Notes: generated by a model from the letters alone, not told the origin. Counted from the first letter of the stretch, positions 11,174 to 22,470 are shown. The stretch is 64,000 nucleotides of DNA from Falciphora oryzae (GCA_000733355.1 JNVV01000036.1:370528-434527), one strand, 5' to 3'. Numbers and translations are program-made.

Positions 11174-12930
11174 GACGTGTGTCGAGATGCCTTGGGGAGA
11201 CAAGACATACCGACCGCACGGTCTTGATGCCGTCGTTTCCCCTTCCAAGCCGAGGCTGGCGCCAAGGATGGGGGTGGCATCGGCCAGCTAGCTAAGCTAT
11301 ACGGGATTAGGAAGATGCTAAGACTGCCGCTGGATGTGGCTGTTTCGTGCGGAGCGGCGTGATCCATGACATCGGGGGAACTACCAGCCCAACTCCGACC
11401 CAAGACGGGCCAGCATTCCGCGTTTGTAAGGTGGCTCGGGAGCGGGTGGTTGAGTCGGCTGCGAGGATTGGCTGCAGATTGTCGATCGCCGGTTGCATGA
11501 TGGACGAGAGGCCGGCCAGAAGGGCCTGATGCTGGTGGCTGGCCTTGAGGCCTGGGGGCTTCTGTTCCAGAGGAGGAAGGAGACGATGCTGGCGAGAGTG
11601 GTCTGACTGAGGTCCCGGACAGCTCTCTGGCCTGTGTACCCTACTGCTCTGCACACCTGTAGGAGGTGAGGCTTTCAGGAAGCCAGACTCTTGCAGCTCT
11701 GTCCGTAGACATCGCCCCCGCCCCGACTCCCGCGAGGTGGGATTCCCAGGGGCCAGGATCCCATCGCCCTCCCGGCCCTGTTCTAATCCAAGTCTGGAGC
11801 CGAGCGGATCGTTTCCGGATCCGGCCAAAGGCTCCGGCGGTCGCAGCTGGGGCATCGATGGAGTGAGTGTCTTTGCTTGGCGAAGCGTGGCGGATCAGGT
11901 GGCGGCGTGGAAGCTTGATTGGAGGATCGGGATTTCTCCTTTTACGAAGCGGCCAGCTCGCCCAGGAACCAACGAACTGCTGCATAAAGACGCCAATCTT
12001 GCTGTCGACCAGTGCCGTCTGCCGTCTTGCTGCTACCGGCCTTCCTGTTCGGGCTTGTGTGGGAGGGGGATGGATTTGGTCCAGCCAACCAGCCTCAGAC
12101 GACACGGCGATGTGTCTTGGCCAGGTCCCCGCGATCTGGGAGGCTGGCTGGGCACGTTTCAGTACACCGAGGAGGATTCCAGCTTGAGTGTTGTTATATC
12201 TAGGCGGCATATACCTCGCGTGTTTTTGAGGGCCGGCTGGAATCTCCCATCAGCCACACGGGGCGCCTCCTGGCCTGCTTCTCGAATGTCGACGACGTCA
12301 TTGAGCTTGCTTGCGGCCTCAAAGCGACGTTCCTGTCTGGGAAAAAGCCCCGCGGCATCACCGCGGAAAAGGGAGGTGGTAACAACCAAGGGAGGTTCTG
12401 CCATCTGTGCCTGTCTCCCATTCCACCTGCACATGCTCTGTAGCCGTGTTGGTGATGCGGGAGTCTACAAGCCACCAAAGCCGGCTGTCGGCGCGGATCT
12501 TTGCACGAAACCTAGGTACCCGTGCTTAGATAGCATCGAGAATGAATCAGAGGCAACTCGCGGTTCGGTCCGGGGTCTCAGGCGGCGGGAGTAATTTAAC
12601 CTGGCTACCCTTCCGATGAGAGACGGGCAGCCAGGTATTGGACTCCAAACATCTGACCTGCCTGATCCGGAAAGGTGGCCGGTGGAGAATGACGGCACCA
12701 TCACGACGCGGCCTCCTGGTCCGGTGTGGGTGTGGTCTTATCGCAGTCATGCATTGTCATGCGGGGTCGCGACGCGACGTCGGGGAGTGCAAAAGAACGC
12801 TAGGCACTCTCCAATCCGTCTTTCTGCATCTGCATCTGCAGTCGAGGACTGCACCAAAGTAACACCCCTAGCGGCACTATCGCATCCAGTCCCATCTCGA
12901 GAATCCAGCGCATATTCCCCCTGCCGGTCC
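11174..12930. other. Long intergenic region
   Basis: About 1.75 kb between divergent genes. ORFs of 100-285 codons exist on both strands, but none shows recognisable motifs or a plausible exon pattern. I see no RNA gene or repeat. Confidence 0.5.
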
Positions 12931-13551
12931 ATGTCCGTCTGGCCCCGGACCCCCACCCGCCCCGTCTTCCTCCTCGTTGCCGTTTTGGCCCTCCTCCTGC
13001 TCCTGCGCCGCCAGACCACCGACACGCCGCTCCTCGGCCGCAGCAGCACCACCACCATGGCCTCCCCCGACGTCCTCTCCAAGCTGTCCGTCTCGGTGCG
13101 CCAGTCGTCCGCCTCGCCGCCGACGCTGGCCGTCAAGGTCACCAACGGCAACGACATGCCCGTCACCGTCCTGACCTGGGACACCCCGCTCGACCCGGCC
13201 GCTCTGTCCCTCGGCGTCGTGCAAATCACCCCCGCCGGAGCCGCCGCCCCGCTGGAGCTGCCCACCATCATGTTCCGTCGCATCATGCCGCCGGGTCCCG
13301 AGTCCCTGGAGACCCTGGAGGCCGGGGCGGCCGTGGAGCGCGAGATTGTGCTTAGGGGGGCCGTGGTGCCCGAGGATAAGCTGTTTGGCACGGGCGAGCC
13401 GGCCCGCGTGACACTCAAGGGCAGGTGGACCAGCGTCTGGCTCAAGCGCCAGGCCGACATCAGCGCCGACTCACTCGAGAAGATGAGCGGTGCCGGCGAT
13501 GCAGTTGAAGGGGATTTTGAGTCCAACGAGACGGAGGTCAAGAAGACATAG
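12931..13551 (+). CDS. Conserved fungal protein of unknown function, possible N-terminal membrane anchor
   Basis: About 206 aa if started at 12931 (MSVWPRTPTR), which includes a hydrophobic helix VFLLVAVLALLLLLRR near residues 12-27. A second in-frame ATG at 13057 sits in an excellent context (ACCACCATGG) and would give a soluble protein of about 164 aa starting MASPDVLSKL. The body looks like a beta-rich domain with VTNGNDMPVTVLTWDTPLD and PPGPESLETLEAG blocks. I believe similar short proteins occur in other Pezizomycotina, but no function is known to me. An AG microsatellite follows the stop codon. Confidence 0.65.
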   Translation: MSVWPRTPTRPVFLLVAVLALLLLLRRQTTDTPLLGRSSTTTMASPDVLSKLSVSVRQSSASPPTLAVKVTNGNDMPVTVLTWDTPLDPAALSLGVVQITPAGAAAPLELPTIMFRRIMPPGPESLETLEAGAAVEREIVLRGAVVPEDKLFGTGEPARVTLKGRWTSVWLKRQADISADSLEKMSGAGDAVEGDFESNETEVKKT

Positions 13552-13586
13552 AGACGGCGTGCTGATGGGACACTGTGAGAGGAACT

Positions 13587-13588
<2 letters not shown>

Positions 13589-13639
<51 letters not shown>
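13589..13639 (+). repeat. (AG)n microsatellite
   Basis: About 25 perfect AG units directly downstream of the conserved protein gene. Confidence 0.95.
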
Positions 13640-13640
<1 letters not shown>

Positions 13641-13937
13641 GATTTGGTTCTCTTGTGTATCTAGGCCCCATAGATGCATGCCCTTGCAGGTGACCTAGTC
13701 TCCAGGAACAGATGAAGTGTGACGGCTAGGTGTGGCAGGTATTGCCTCGACGAAAGCACGTAAACACGAGAATGCCGCCCATCAAGACTATATCTACATG
13801 GTGAGAAATCCAGTGAACGCCAGAGGGATTGCCGTGGGTACCTTCCGGTCCTCATGGGACGATGCAGAGAAGAAAAGCAGGAAATACAAATCGAGAGAAA
13901 GAAAAGGGAGAAGGCACAAAGACCCAAACCACATTCC

Positions 13938-15224
13938 CTACGGGAGCTCGGCCACAGGAGTAAGGGCCCCATTCCTGTTGACGTTCTGAGGTTGTGCGTT
14001 GCTGCCACCAGGAACCAGCGCCGCAGGGACAAGTGAAGGGTCAGGGCGATAGGGACGGTACGTGCCCTGCTGCTCTGGGGACGACGACGGCGGGCCCGGG
14101 GCGGGCGAACCGGGGCTGCCTTGGTGCTCGCTTCCATGCAGCTCGCTGCGCATGCTCCACGGCCTGGCGGCGCTCGCACTCAGCTCCGACACGGCGGGGG
14201 TGAGAGGGCTCTGCATGACGTTCTGGGTGGTGTGGGCTCCGCCGGCTGCGTCGCTATAGCGGTCGAATCCGGGATGCGTCTTGGAGTCGAAGCCGCCGCC
14301 GCCCCGCTCTCCGCTGTCGAGGCCGTGGTGCGGCGCGTGCGGGTCGAAGACGCTGGTGTGCTTGGGGCCGCCGCCGCCGAGCTCGCTGGCTGCGTCGGCC
14401 TTGGCCTGTCTGCGCCGCTTGAGGAAGAAGAAGAGGAGAGCGGCGAGGGCGGCCAGGCCAGCGACGGCGACGGCGGCTCCGATGCCGGCTTTGGCGCCAG
14501 TCGAGAGATCGCTGGCGGGCTGGGGGAGGAGGTCGGCAGAGGGAAAGGTCTCGACGGGGACGGCACCGCCACCTGTGCCAGTTGTTAAGGGAGTGGACAG
14601 CGGGACGGAGCTGGAAAGGGCCGTGGATTGGCCATTGATGGTGGTGGGGACAACGATGACCTGTGGCGATGGGTAGTGGTCGGCTTCGAAACTGATGCGG
14701 GAGCCGGTAGTCCTGGGGAGGCTGGCGATGCGCTCCAGGACCGACTTGTCCTTGAAGGCGATGGTTCGAGGCTCGTCGGGGCAGAAGCAGGGGTCGCCGG
14801 AGCGCAGGGTGCTGGAGCCGCCCTTGCGGCAGGCGAACCACTCCTCGGATGTGCTGTTGCAGTAGGCAAGGCCGGTCCAGGGCTCGTCTGGGGAGGAGGC
14901 GGTTAGCTGCCTGCTCTGGGTCTCATGTGTCTGAGGAGAGGGGAAGAGGAGGAGAAGAGCTGGGGCAAACTCACTGGCCAGGCCGGGCTTGACCGGGCAC
15001 TTGTCGTCGCGGTAGGCGGGATCGGTGCAGCCAGCCAGGTACGTCTGCTTGAACTGGGAGTTGAAGCAGGCGTTGGAGGAGAGGCAGAAATCAGCAGCGC
15101 TGCAGCACGTCTGGCGGCCGATGGCGTCATTGCCGCATGGTATGAAGCTCGAGTGGGATCGCTTGCCGGCGGCGAAGAAGCAGCTTCCGTTGGAGATGTA
15201 GGGGTCGATGATGGGGGAGGCCAT
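13938..15224 (-). CDS. Cys-rich single-pass membrane protein (fungal surface/sensor-like)
   Basis: Exon 1 (15224-14975) and exon 2 (14887-13938) join across an 87-nt intron (GTGAGT..CCCAG; a multiple of three, so the ORF reads through it) into 399 aa. The extracellular part is Cys-rich, with SNGSCFFAAGKRSHSSFIPC, QTCCSAADFCLSSNACF and a GDPCFCPDE motif. A Ser/Thr-rich stalk, one transmembrane helix (GAAVAVAGLAALAALLFFF) with a following KRRRQ stop-transfer, and a long Pro/Ser-rich cytoplasmic tail follow. Similar proteins are widespread in filamentous fungi without a known function. The topology recalls cell-wall sensors such as Mid2 or Wsc, but no WSC domain is present. No classical signal peptide is seen. 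Confidence 0.8.
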   Translation of the reverse strand: MASPIIDPYISNGSCFFAAGKRSHSSFIPCGNDAIGRQTCCSAADFCLSSNACFNSQFKQTYLAGCTDPAYRDDKCPVKPGLASEFAPALLLLFPSPQTHETQSRQLTASSPDEPWTGLAYCNSTSEEWFACRKGGSSTLRSGDPCFCPDEPRTIAFKDKSVLERIASLPRTTGSRISFEADHYPSPQVIVVPTTINGQSTALSSSVPLSTPLTTGTGGGAVPVETFPSADLLPQPASDLSTGAKAGIGAAVAVAGLAALAALLFFFLKRRRQAKADAASELGGGGPKHTSVFDPHAPHHGLDSGERGGGGFDSKTHPGFDRYSDAAGGAHTTQNVMQSPLTPAVSELSASAARPWSMRSELHGSEHQGSPGSPAPGPPSSSPEQQGTYRPYRPDPSLVPAALVPGGSNAQPQNVNRNGALTPVAELP

Positions 15225-16091
15225 GGTGGCGTGGGGAGTCTGAGGGCGCTGTGGTCAGGCAGTCAACGGAGGAAGTCGGCAGAGAGGAAGCAGGCAGAAG
15301 GAGGAGGGCTCCAGCAGCGGCCACCCGTCACGGCACACACAACTGCCTGCAGTCACGGGTAAATGTGGGGGAAGACCAAGGAAACGAATGGGGAGGCGGG
15401 GAGGGAGTGGAAGCAGAGAAAAAGGAGGAGGGGAGAGGAAGGAAGGTGGGATGGGATTTGATGGAAGGCAGGAGGGCGGGAGACGGCAGAATTTTGGGCG
15501 ACGGGAAGGCAACAGCAGGCCAGACTTGCATCCTGGCCGTTCCATGGGATGGAATGACGGGGAGCCGCAGACACTGTTGTCTATCGATTTGATGTGGTGG
15601 CGGGAGTCGGGTGCGGGTAGCCGCAGGCGCCGCATAGAGTGCTTGCTCCGTTTCTGTGCATGTCACTTGTCATCTGTGACAGCCCGGGCCAGCCAGTCTG
15701 TCTGCACCCATGCGTCACATCTCGACGCACAATGCCGTCGATTCGGCTGCACGGCGTGTTGGAGTGGCACCGGGGAAAAAAAGGAGGAGGAGGAGGAGGA
15801 GGAGAAGCGAGGGTTTGCCTAGTCACTCGCTTTGCCTGCCAGCCACTTGGGGACAAACTAGGTGGCGCTCCCCAATCCTCACTTTGCAGGTTGTCAGGTC
15901 CATCTGGGCATAGGTCTGGGAATAGGTCCATTGTCCATCAGGAGGAGGGCCACTTCTCGATGGCCAAAACCAAAACCAACAGCTCAATTAGCGCCAAACG
16001 CCAGGCAGGCGCTGAAAAAGTGGTCCCAGTCCCAGCCCAGCGGTGCAGTCTCCACTCAATTGGCGTCAAATTCAAATTCTATCAAACCTCT
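15225..16091. other. Intergenic, upstream of the membrane protein gene
   Basis: 867 bp with strongly G/A-rich stretches around 15370-15500 and 15775-15810 on the plus strand. No gene seen. Confidence 0.5.
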
Positions 16092-18020
16092 CTATCCTCG
16101 CAGCGTCCTCCCCGTCCTGGGCTCCCTCAGGATCCCCGCCTCGACCAGGTCCGCCGCCAGCCTGGCCAGCAGCCCGTCGCACCCCCGCGCAGCCAGCACG
16201 TTGATCGACACCGGATAGCTCTCGTCGCGCCCGCTGACCCTGCTCCTCGCGCTCTCCTCGCCCAGCGGGAACACGCTGTTTGGCACCTCGGCAAACACGC
16301 TGATGCGCGAGCTGCTGAACCCCAGCGGCGGGCTCGACGGCGCCGCGAGGTACTCGTCGCGGTACGTCGTCCCCGCCGCCGCGCCCTCGACAAACACTGC
16401 CAGCGACGACGAGCACTGCGCCGCGTCTGGCGCCCTCGGCAGCACCCGCTCGTTGAACCACTCCATGAACGTCGTCTTGTTGCGCACCGCCTGGCCCAGT
16501 GATTCTTGCGGGAGCCCGTCGCCGTAGGCCCACCTTGCCAGGGCTTGCGGGTTCACAAACGGCTGCCGCCCGCCGCGTGCTGCTGCGTAGTCCCTGTAGA
16601 AGACGTCCCTCACGAGCTGCGTCTGCTGCTTGGTGATCAGCGCTCCGTACGCCAGCCCCAGCAGCTCGCCCAGCGTCGCCCCTCCGGCAGCCTCCGGGCG
16701 CGTGCGCTCCCACTCGTCCGCCAGGCCCAGCGCTTCCACCTTCCCGCACCCCACAAAGTTTTCGAGCTTGCGCACAAAGTCGTTGGCCAGCACCGCCCGT
16801 CGATCCGTCGAGTTGGCTGAGAAGCCGAGCGTGTAGATTTTGCGCGGATACCTGACCTTGGCTGCCGTGGCTAGCGACGTGTAGTTGTCCGCGAAGAGCG
16901 CCTTGTTGGCCGCGTCCCAGAGTCGCGCGTCGCGCAGCAGGAATCCCGCCGTGTCCAGCGCAGGCGACAGAGGCAGCACGCCGTCCAGGCCGACCAGCCC
17001 GTGCGTCGGCCGGTTCCCAAAAACGCCACCCGCCGCCGCCGGGCCCCTGATGGACCCTCCCGTGTCTGAGCCCACTGACATGTCGAGCCACGGATAGCTG
17101 GCCATTGCCGCCCCTGCCCCAGACGACGAGCTCGAAGGATCTTGGTACCCATCTCCTCTTGGGTTCCACGGCGCGTGGTAGTCTACCCAGTCTGCGGTCG
17201 GCCGCTCCCCGTTGGCGAATTGGCTGAGCTTCTGCTGTCCCACAATGACCGCCCCGGCATCTATCAGACGCTGCATCGACGATGCGGTCTTGTTGGCCTC
17301 CCCGTACAGCTGGTACCACGCCCGGCTGCCGCACGAATTCTTCACCCCCTTGAGGGCGAAGATGTCCTTGACCCCGATCCGGACCCCGGCAAGCGGCTTT
17401 CCTGCCGTCGGTGCGTAGTACAGCCGGCTGGGCACCCCCACCGTCAGCGACGCCGACGACGCCACATGCGCCGCCAGGGCCTGGAAGCCGCCATCGGGGC
17501 GCTGCAGCAGCGACTCCGAAAACGCGCCGGCGAAGTCTGGGTACAGCCGGTAGACGGGGAAGAGGCGGCCTGTGCTTTCTTCCATGAAGTAGGGCCCGGA
17601 GGGAGGGGCAAAGCTGTTGGGGCCCGTCGCGAGCGGCACCACCATGGTGTCCGATGAGACCCCGCCCATCTCTTCTGCTTTCCCCTCACTGCTTGCTCCG
17701 CCGGCCAGGAACACAGCGCGCGTGAAGCCCAGATGGAAGACGTCGTCGATGCGTGTCCAGTTGCGGAAGAGGTCTCCCAGCTCTGATTCTGCTGTTGGCG
17801 TCCCCACCACCGTCACGGGCTTGAGCCCGACCACGGACGGGACGCTGGCAGGAAGGGCAGAGTGCACGCTGGACAGGTTGCCGACGGAGAAGGGGGAAAT
17901 GTACAGGTCCACGCCGTCCAGCGTCACTGAGACGCCCTGGGGGACCAGCTGCGCCGTGACCCGAGGCCAGGATGCCAGCCCGAGGAGCCCCAGCAGGGCG
18001 GCGATGCGGGCGCTGGCCAT
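16092..18020 (-). CDS. Secreted amidase-signature family hydrolase
   Basis: Intronless, 642 aa, with an N-terminal signal peptide (ALLGLLGLASWPRVTA), so it is extracellular or vacuolar. The amidase-signature core is intact: Lys218 in RIGVKDIFALKG, the Ser-rich cis-Ser segment at 296-303 (SSSSSGAG) and the nucleophile Ser323 in SVGSDTGGSIRGPA. An N-terminal region of about 190 residues precedes the catalytic domain, longer than in bacterial amidases and typical of a fungal subgroup. It acts on C-N amide bonds; substrate unknown. Often labelled glutamyl-tRNA amidotransferase A by similarity, which is unlikely given the secretion signal. Confidence 0.88.
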   Translation of the reverse strand: MASARIAALLGLLGLASWPRVTAQLVPQGVSVTLDGVDLYISPFSVGNLSSVHSALPASVPSVVGLKPVTVVGTPTAESELGDLFRNWTRIDDVFHLGFTRAVFLAGGASSEGKAEEMGGVSSDTMVVPLATGPNSFAPPSGPYFMEESTGRLFPVYRLYPDFAGAFSESLLQRPDGGFQALAAHVASSASLTVGVPSRLYYAPTAGKPLAGVRIGVKDIFALKGVKNSCGSRAWYQLYGEANKTASSMQRLIDAGAVIVGQQKLSQFANGERPTADWVDYHAPWNPRGDGYQDPSSSSSGAGAAMASYPWLDMSVGSDTGGSIRGPAAAGGVFGNRPTHGLVGLDGVLPLSPALDTAGFLLRDARLWDAANKALFADNYTSLATAAKVRYPRKIYTLGFSANSTDRRAVLANDFVRKLENFVGCGKVEALGLADEWERTRPEAAGGATLGELLGLAYGALITKQQTQLVRDVFYRDYAAARGGRQPFVNPQALARWAYGDGLPQESLGQAVRNKTTFMEWFNERVLPRAPDAAQCSSSLAVFVEGAAAGTTYRDEYLAAPSSPPLGFSSSRISVFAEVPNSVFPLGEESARSRVSGRDESYPVSINVLAARGCDGLLARLAADLVEAGILREPRTGRTLRG

Positions 18021-18494
18021 GGATGCTGTGTGGACACTGCCTGTCTTGTCTTGTGTGTTTCGTCAGGGGTCCAGTCTGCCCGTGCAGCTTCTTGGGCAGC
18101 ACGAGACGGCTGCCCGCCGAGTGGGGAGGTCAGATGCAGGCCTCCGTATTAGTATCTGCCATTGTCGGGTCTGTTCCCGAAGGCCCCCGACTGCGGGGTG
18201 TCACTTATCGGCGTCTCGGCTCCGGGGCTGCGGCGATGGCTGGCCATGCATGGTGCGTCCAGATAACCTTGCGGTCCAAGCGAGCAAGTGTGCCCCCTCC
18301 GCCCCATCACCCACCCGATTGCAGGCTGGAGGCGCTAGTGTCGCGTCTCCCCCGCGGCGGGGCGTGCATCTGCATCTGGCTGACGGGACCCGGCTCCATC
18401 ACGCGTGCTGTCCTCCTCGACTGGTCAATGAATCGCACTCACCGAGTACGTCCTGAATAAGCCGCCACCACAAGCTGCAGACTCACAACAGCAC
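18021..18494. other. Intergenic, amidase promoter side
   Basis: 474 bp between the amidase start and the tRNA gene. Nothing recognised. Confidence 0.5.
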
Positions 18495-18567
18495 GGTCCG
18501 ATGGTGTAGTCGGTTATCACGTGAGCTTAACACGCTCAAGGTCCTCAGTTCGATCCTGGGTCGGATC
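18495..18567 (+). tRNA. tRNA-Val (anticodon AAC)
   Basis: All four arms fold. The acceptor GGTCCGA pairs with TCGGATC (one G-T), and the D stem is GTG/CAC. The anticodon stem TGAGC/GCTCA encloses loop TTAACAC with anticodon AAC. The T stem is CTCAG/CTGGG with loop TTCGATC. The discriminator base is A. No intron. A TTTT run at 18579-18582 can serve as the Pol III terminator, with a second T5 run at 18595-18599. A decayed copy of this gene lies at 22532. Confidence 0.93.
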
Positions 18568-18718
18568 ATCCGTTGTCCTTTTGGGTCCCTGTCCTTTTTG
18601 TATTTTCACCATGAGACAAGCACAGAATGCGACGCGATGGCTGAAGAAAGTTGGGAGAAAAGGAATTTGTTCATTGCTCTGTTCCTTTTCCTGCCCGTTT
18701 TCTTCTTCTATCTGCTTT

Positions 18719-18807
18719 CCTATCCAAGTCTTTCCTATCCAAGCCTGTCGTATCCAAGCCTGTCGTATCCAAGCCTGTCGTATCCAAAGCCTGTCGTATC
18801 CAATTCC
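18719..18807. repeat. 15-bp minisatellite (TATCCAAGCCTGTCG)n
   Basis: About six units, the first two degenerate (TATCCAAGTCTTTCC), lying between the tRNA gene and the point where the minus-strand helicase pseudogene breaks off. Confidence 0.9.
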
Positions 18808-18879
18808 CCCTCCTTTTTCCCGTGGCGCTTTCCCGTGTCCTCCCTGTCTGTCCCCTCCCCCTCCCGTTCGGGTGTGGGC

Positions 18880-21228
18880 AGGCGACCAAAACCTACATCT
18901 GCTGGAACGGGGCATCTGCATCGTGGGCCCGCTGCAGTGCGCTGACGCCCAGCTGGTGGCCCGGTTCTTGCCGCGGCGGAGACGGTCGTCCTGTTGCACG
19001 GTCTCGGGCCTGGCCGCCGGACTCAGGACCGAGCTTGGCCGCTGCTTCAGGTGGCCCTCCATGATCCAGAGGTCCGCGTTGGAGCAGGCGGCGCGCCCCA
19101 CCAGCATCTCGGACTCGGTCATCCTCCCGGCGCCCGTCCAGACTACGACGGCGACCCCCTTGCAGATGTCGCGGTGCCTGGCGCGCAGGATGTAGAGGGT
19201 CGTGGGCGTGCTGACGAGGACGCGGGACTGGGTCACGATGTGCAAGGCGACGTCGTCGATTCTGCCGCGGGCCTTGGGCGTGGCGGCCTGCATGTTCAGG
19301 GCAAACCTGGCGCCGTTGGCGGCCAGGGTCTTGTAGAACACCTCGTGGTCGGCGTGCGCGCGGAGATGACGCAGCGCCCGGCTGACGAGGGAGAATTGGT
19401 GGCCGTGGTGGAAAACTGGCCGTGCGGTCTCTCCGGGACGCCCCAGCGGCCGGGTCGCGGCGGGCGTCGTCATGATCTCGTCCAGCAAGTCGAACTCGCC
19501 CGTCTTGTCGACCTTGGGGGGGATCGGGTCCAGCCTGACAATCTCCAGGATTTGCTCCGCCACCGCGAGGAACATCTTGACAAGGCGCATGGTCACGTCG
19601 TCGGCGTCTTTGGTCTCAGGGCAGACAATGACGATGCGGCCTGGCGCGTTCAGCACGTTTCTGTGCGGGGAGAGGAGGGCGGCGACGATCAGCAGCGGCA
19701 CCGTCTCGGTCCTGGCGTCGGTGGGGCCGCCGCAGATGTTGAGGTGGCCGAACGGCAGGTCGCTCGCCCTCCAGATGCGTTGCTGCTGGGGGCTGAGAGC
19801 GCGGCAGCGGTCGCGGAGACGGGCTTCGGCGGGGTTCCTGGGCGATCTGTCGTGAACCAGCCTGTCGACGAGCTCGAACATGCCCGGGACGCTGCGGGTC
19901 CTGTGCGCGCCGGCCCAGTCCAGGATGTACTTGGCCGGAAGGTCGCCTGGCGCTTGGGCTGACGATTTGTTGATGCCCAGATGCGCGCCTTCAAGTCCAG
20001 GTCCGCTGGGCAAGGGGTGAGGATCGCTCGAATCTGGGCTCGAGGAAGGCCCAGGACGTAGGGCCAAAGGTGGTCCCCTGGGAGGTTGAGCGGCAGCCCC
20101 TCAAAGGGGACCGGCACTCTGACGATACGGTCCCCGTCGGCACGCAGGCAGACTGGCGCGTAGGCCAGGAAGGCCGCGTCGACCCTGGCCTTGTCGCGTA
20201 TATTGTCCTCCAAGCGCACCCGCCGGGCGCGCCAGGCTGTGGACACGTAAGGGACGAAGACGGCCTTGTGTTCAAAAGAGGACATCAGGACCGGAACCGG
20301 CGCGAGCTTGGCCTCGAGTGCCTTCAGGGCCGCCTTGCGGGCCAGCCTGAACTGGTGCTCGCCAATCTCGGCCAGGCTCAGGCAAGCGGCCCTGTCGCCA
20401 GCACCCCCGAAGGGTCCCCTTGGGGGCTCCGGCGCCTCGGTGCCGTGTTTCGCTTCCGCGTCAGCCGCCAGCCGCTCCTGCCTGACCTGCATCGTCTCCG
20501 GCTGGGATCCGAACAGGTGCGCCTCCGCGGGGTGCTCAGGGGCTGCGGCCGCATACATCACGGCCAGGCACTCGCCAGCGTCGTCTCGGCGGTCCGGAAG
20601 CCGCGGATGTTCCGGGACGAGGTAGATGTCCATGACGTCGTGCGAGTTCGCGGTGGCCGACAGGCTGGCTGCGCGAACCGACTGTAGACCGTTCTTGAGG
20701 TGGGTGGCCTCCGGGCCGTCCGTCGGCAAGTGTTCGACCTGGACCCTGAGTTGGCTGCGAAGCACCCTGACCGCGAAGCGTGTGAACTCCATGGGGGCGT
20801 CGTTACCGAGGATAGTCCGGGCGATTGGCCTAGGCGGCGGCGGCATAGTCCGGCTGGTGACCTCTTCAACGGCCACCCTGCTGTGGCAATGTGCAGCGCC
20901 GACAATCATCTTCCCCAGGAAAACACGCTGACCCTGGTTGACTAGGAAGAAGCCAATGTGGAACTCGCCACACGCGTGCATGGGCTGGACCAAAGTGAGG
21001 CTGAGTGACAAGTTGGGGTGGTCCGGGTTGGGGTAGCCAATTGGGCCAAGGGGCTTGACCGCGCAGTGGGGGATGGTGCGGGTTTCTTTCTTTGCGCAGC
21101 CTCTCCCTCGCGGCCTGGAGTCTGGCTTGGAGTCCGGCGGGCAGATCTTCTAGTTTGAGGATGTGGTCACCCCGAAGATGGTCTTCGTGTTCCACATCGA
21201 TAAGCTCGGGTGTGCGTGACCGAGGCAT
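18880..21228 (-). pseudogene. UPF1/NAM7-like SF1 helicase pseudogene, copy A (3' truncated)
   Basis: Homologous to copy B at 23372-26645. N-terminal part starts MPRSRTPELIDVEHEDHL at 21228. A 1-nt gain near 21090 shifts the frame before PHCAVKPLGPIGYPN. A 1-nt loss near 19990 (GC-ATC where copy B has GCTATC) shifts it again before INKSSAQAP. The P-loop is ruined: GGPTDARTET where copy B has GSPGSGKTAT. Similarity ends near 18.88 kb, after TESEMLVGRAACSNADLWIM, so the second RecA domain is missing; the minisatellite and tRNA follow. Both copies share the block RAACL-x2-AEI-x2-HQF. Clearly non-functional. Confidence 0.8.
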
Positions 21229-21929
21229 GGTGGAGGCTGGATCTCGTGGATAGGGGGTGATGGCAATAAAGGTCGGGGCAAACAGGGGAAATGGATGAAT
21301 GGCAAGGTGGAAAGCAAGGCAGGAAATGAACGATGGATGTAGAAGTAGCGAAGACCAAGTTGCAAATGTGTTCCGATGAGAGTTGAGCGTTGCTGAAGAT
21401 GGGAAGAAGGTAGTGAAGAGGGAGGAGCCCCCCTGTTAGTTGAGTGTTGGTGAAGATGGTGGAAAGGTAGGGAGAGAGCAGGGAAGGGGATGCTTGGTTA
21501 AACAGATGGGATCCTCCAGCAATCAAGGGTGACAGAAGGAGCCATGGCAGGAGGAAGAATGACAGTGAAGCTGTGATGACAGGGAGGGCGATAGAGGGGG
21601 TGGCAGAGAGGGAAACAAGCAGGACGAGAGAGAGGAGCAAACGGGGTGACAGAGAGAGCGACAAAAAGTGTAACAGGACGGGAAAACACGCAGGGTCACC
21701 CCGGAAGAAGCCAGGTGAGATAACATGGAAAAGGAATAGAAAAGGCAAACGGGAAAGAACAGAAAGGGTGACATGACGGATGACATTGGAAGAGTGACAC
21801 AGGAAGTGTGATATAGGAAGAGTGACACAGAAAAGTCGATGTGAAAGGGAGACGGGACAGGACGTGGGAGAGGTGACACGGGACAAGGTGCACAGGAAGG
21901 AAACAGAAAAGGGAAACGGGACATGGCAC

Positions 21930-22020
21930 AGGGAGCGCGACACGGAAACGCATGGCAAGCACGTCTCTTTGCTGCAGCGCATAGAACCCGTCGGCCAGCC
22001 TGCCCAGCCACAAAATCTAG
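21930..22020 (-). pseudogene. Relic of a subtilisin C-terminus
   Basis: The plus strand here (around 21985-22012) matches about 26 nt of the intact subtilisin gene at 27470-27495 with one mismatch. On the minus strand one frame reads WLGRLADGFYALQQRDVL and, a few residues on, MRFRVAL, against WLGRLANGSHV and MRFAAL in the intact protein. No further exons are recognisable. It looks like the remnant of a duplicated protease gene. Confidence 0.55.
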
Positions 22021-22387
22021 AGAGGTGCAAGCACAGAGGCATACTTCTATCGAGGGGACATGCTGACTACCGCTGGCATGCCCAGAAAAAAACATATTTC
22101 TCCCGAGGCCCAGCATAGAAGGAATGCCAGCAGGACGCAGCTTTGCGTCCACCTCGTATAAAGCTTGTCTGTTTGCATTCCCAGGCTCCTCTCCCTAATG
22201 ATAATCGCCCACCCGCTTCCGAATCGGGTAAGTCAAGTTTCCTCCATCGGCGGGCGTGCATTTTTCGCTGACGGGAGCTTGCCTCATCAACATCCGTGGC
22301 TCACGCCCAAGCTCTTTTCCGTTGGGTGGACACTCATCTCTAGAAGCAAGCACTCTCCCGTGAGGCGGACACTCTACTAGAAGCAAG

Positions 22388-22470
22388 CCTCTACTCGGAG
22401 CACGCGTGGCACTCTCTTGGAGCAAGCCTCTACTCGGAGCACGCGTGGCACTCTCTTGGAGCAGGCCCTC
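22388..22470. repeat. 39-bp direct repeat
   Basis: A unit beginning GGAGCAAGCCTCTACTCGGA occurs twice head to tail, followed by a partial third copy. Confidence 0.85.

Noticed and set aside
11641..12594. ORFs of 189 and 285 codons in the deuterolysin upstream region
   Set aside because: No recognisable motifs, overlapping on both strands, no exon pattern.
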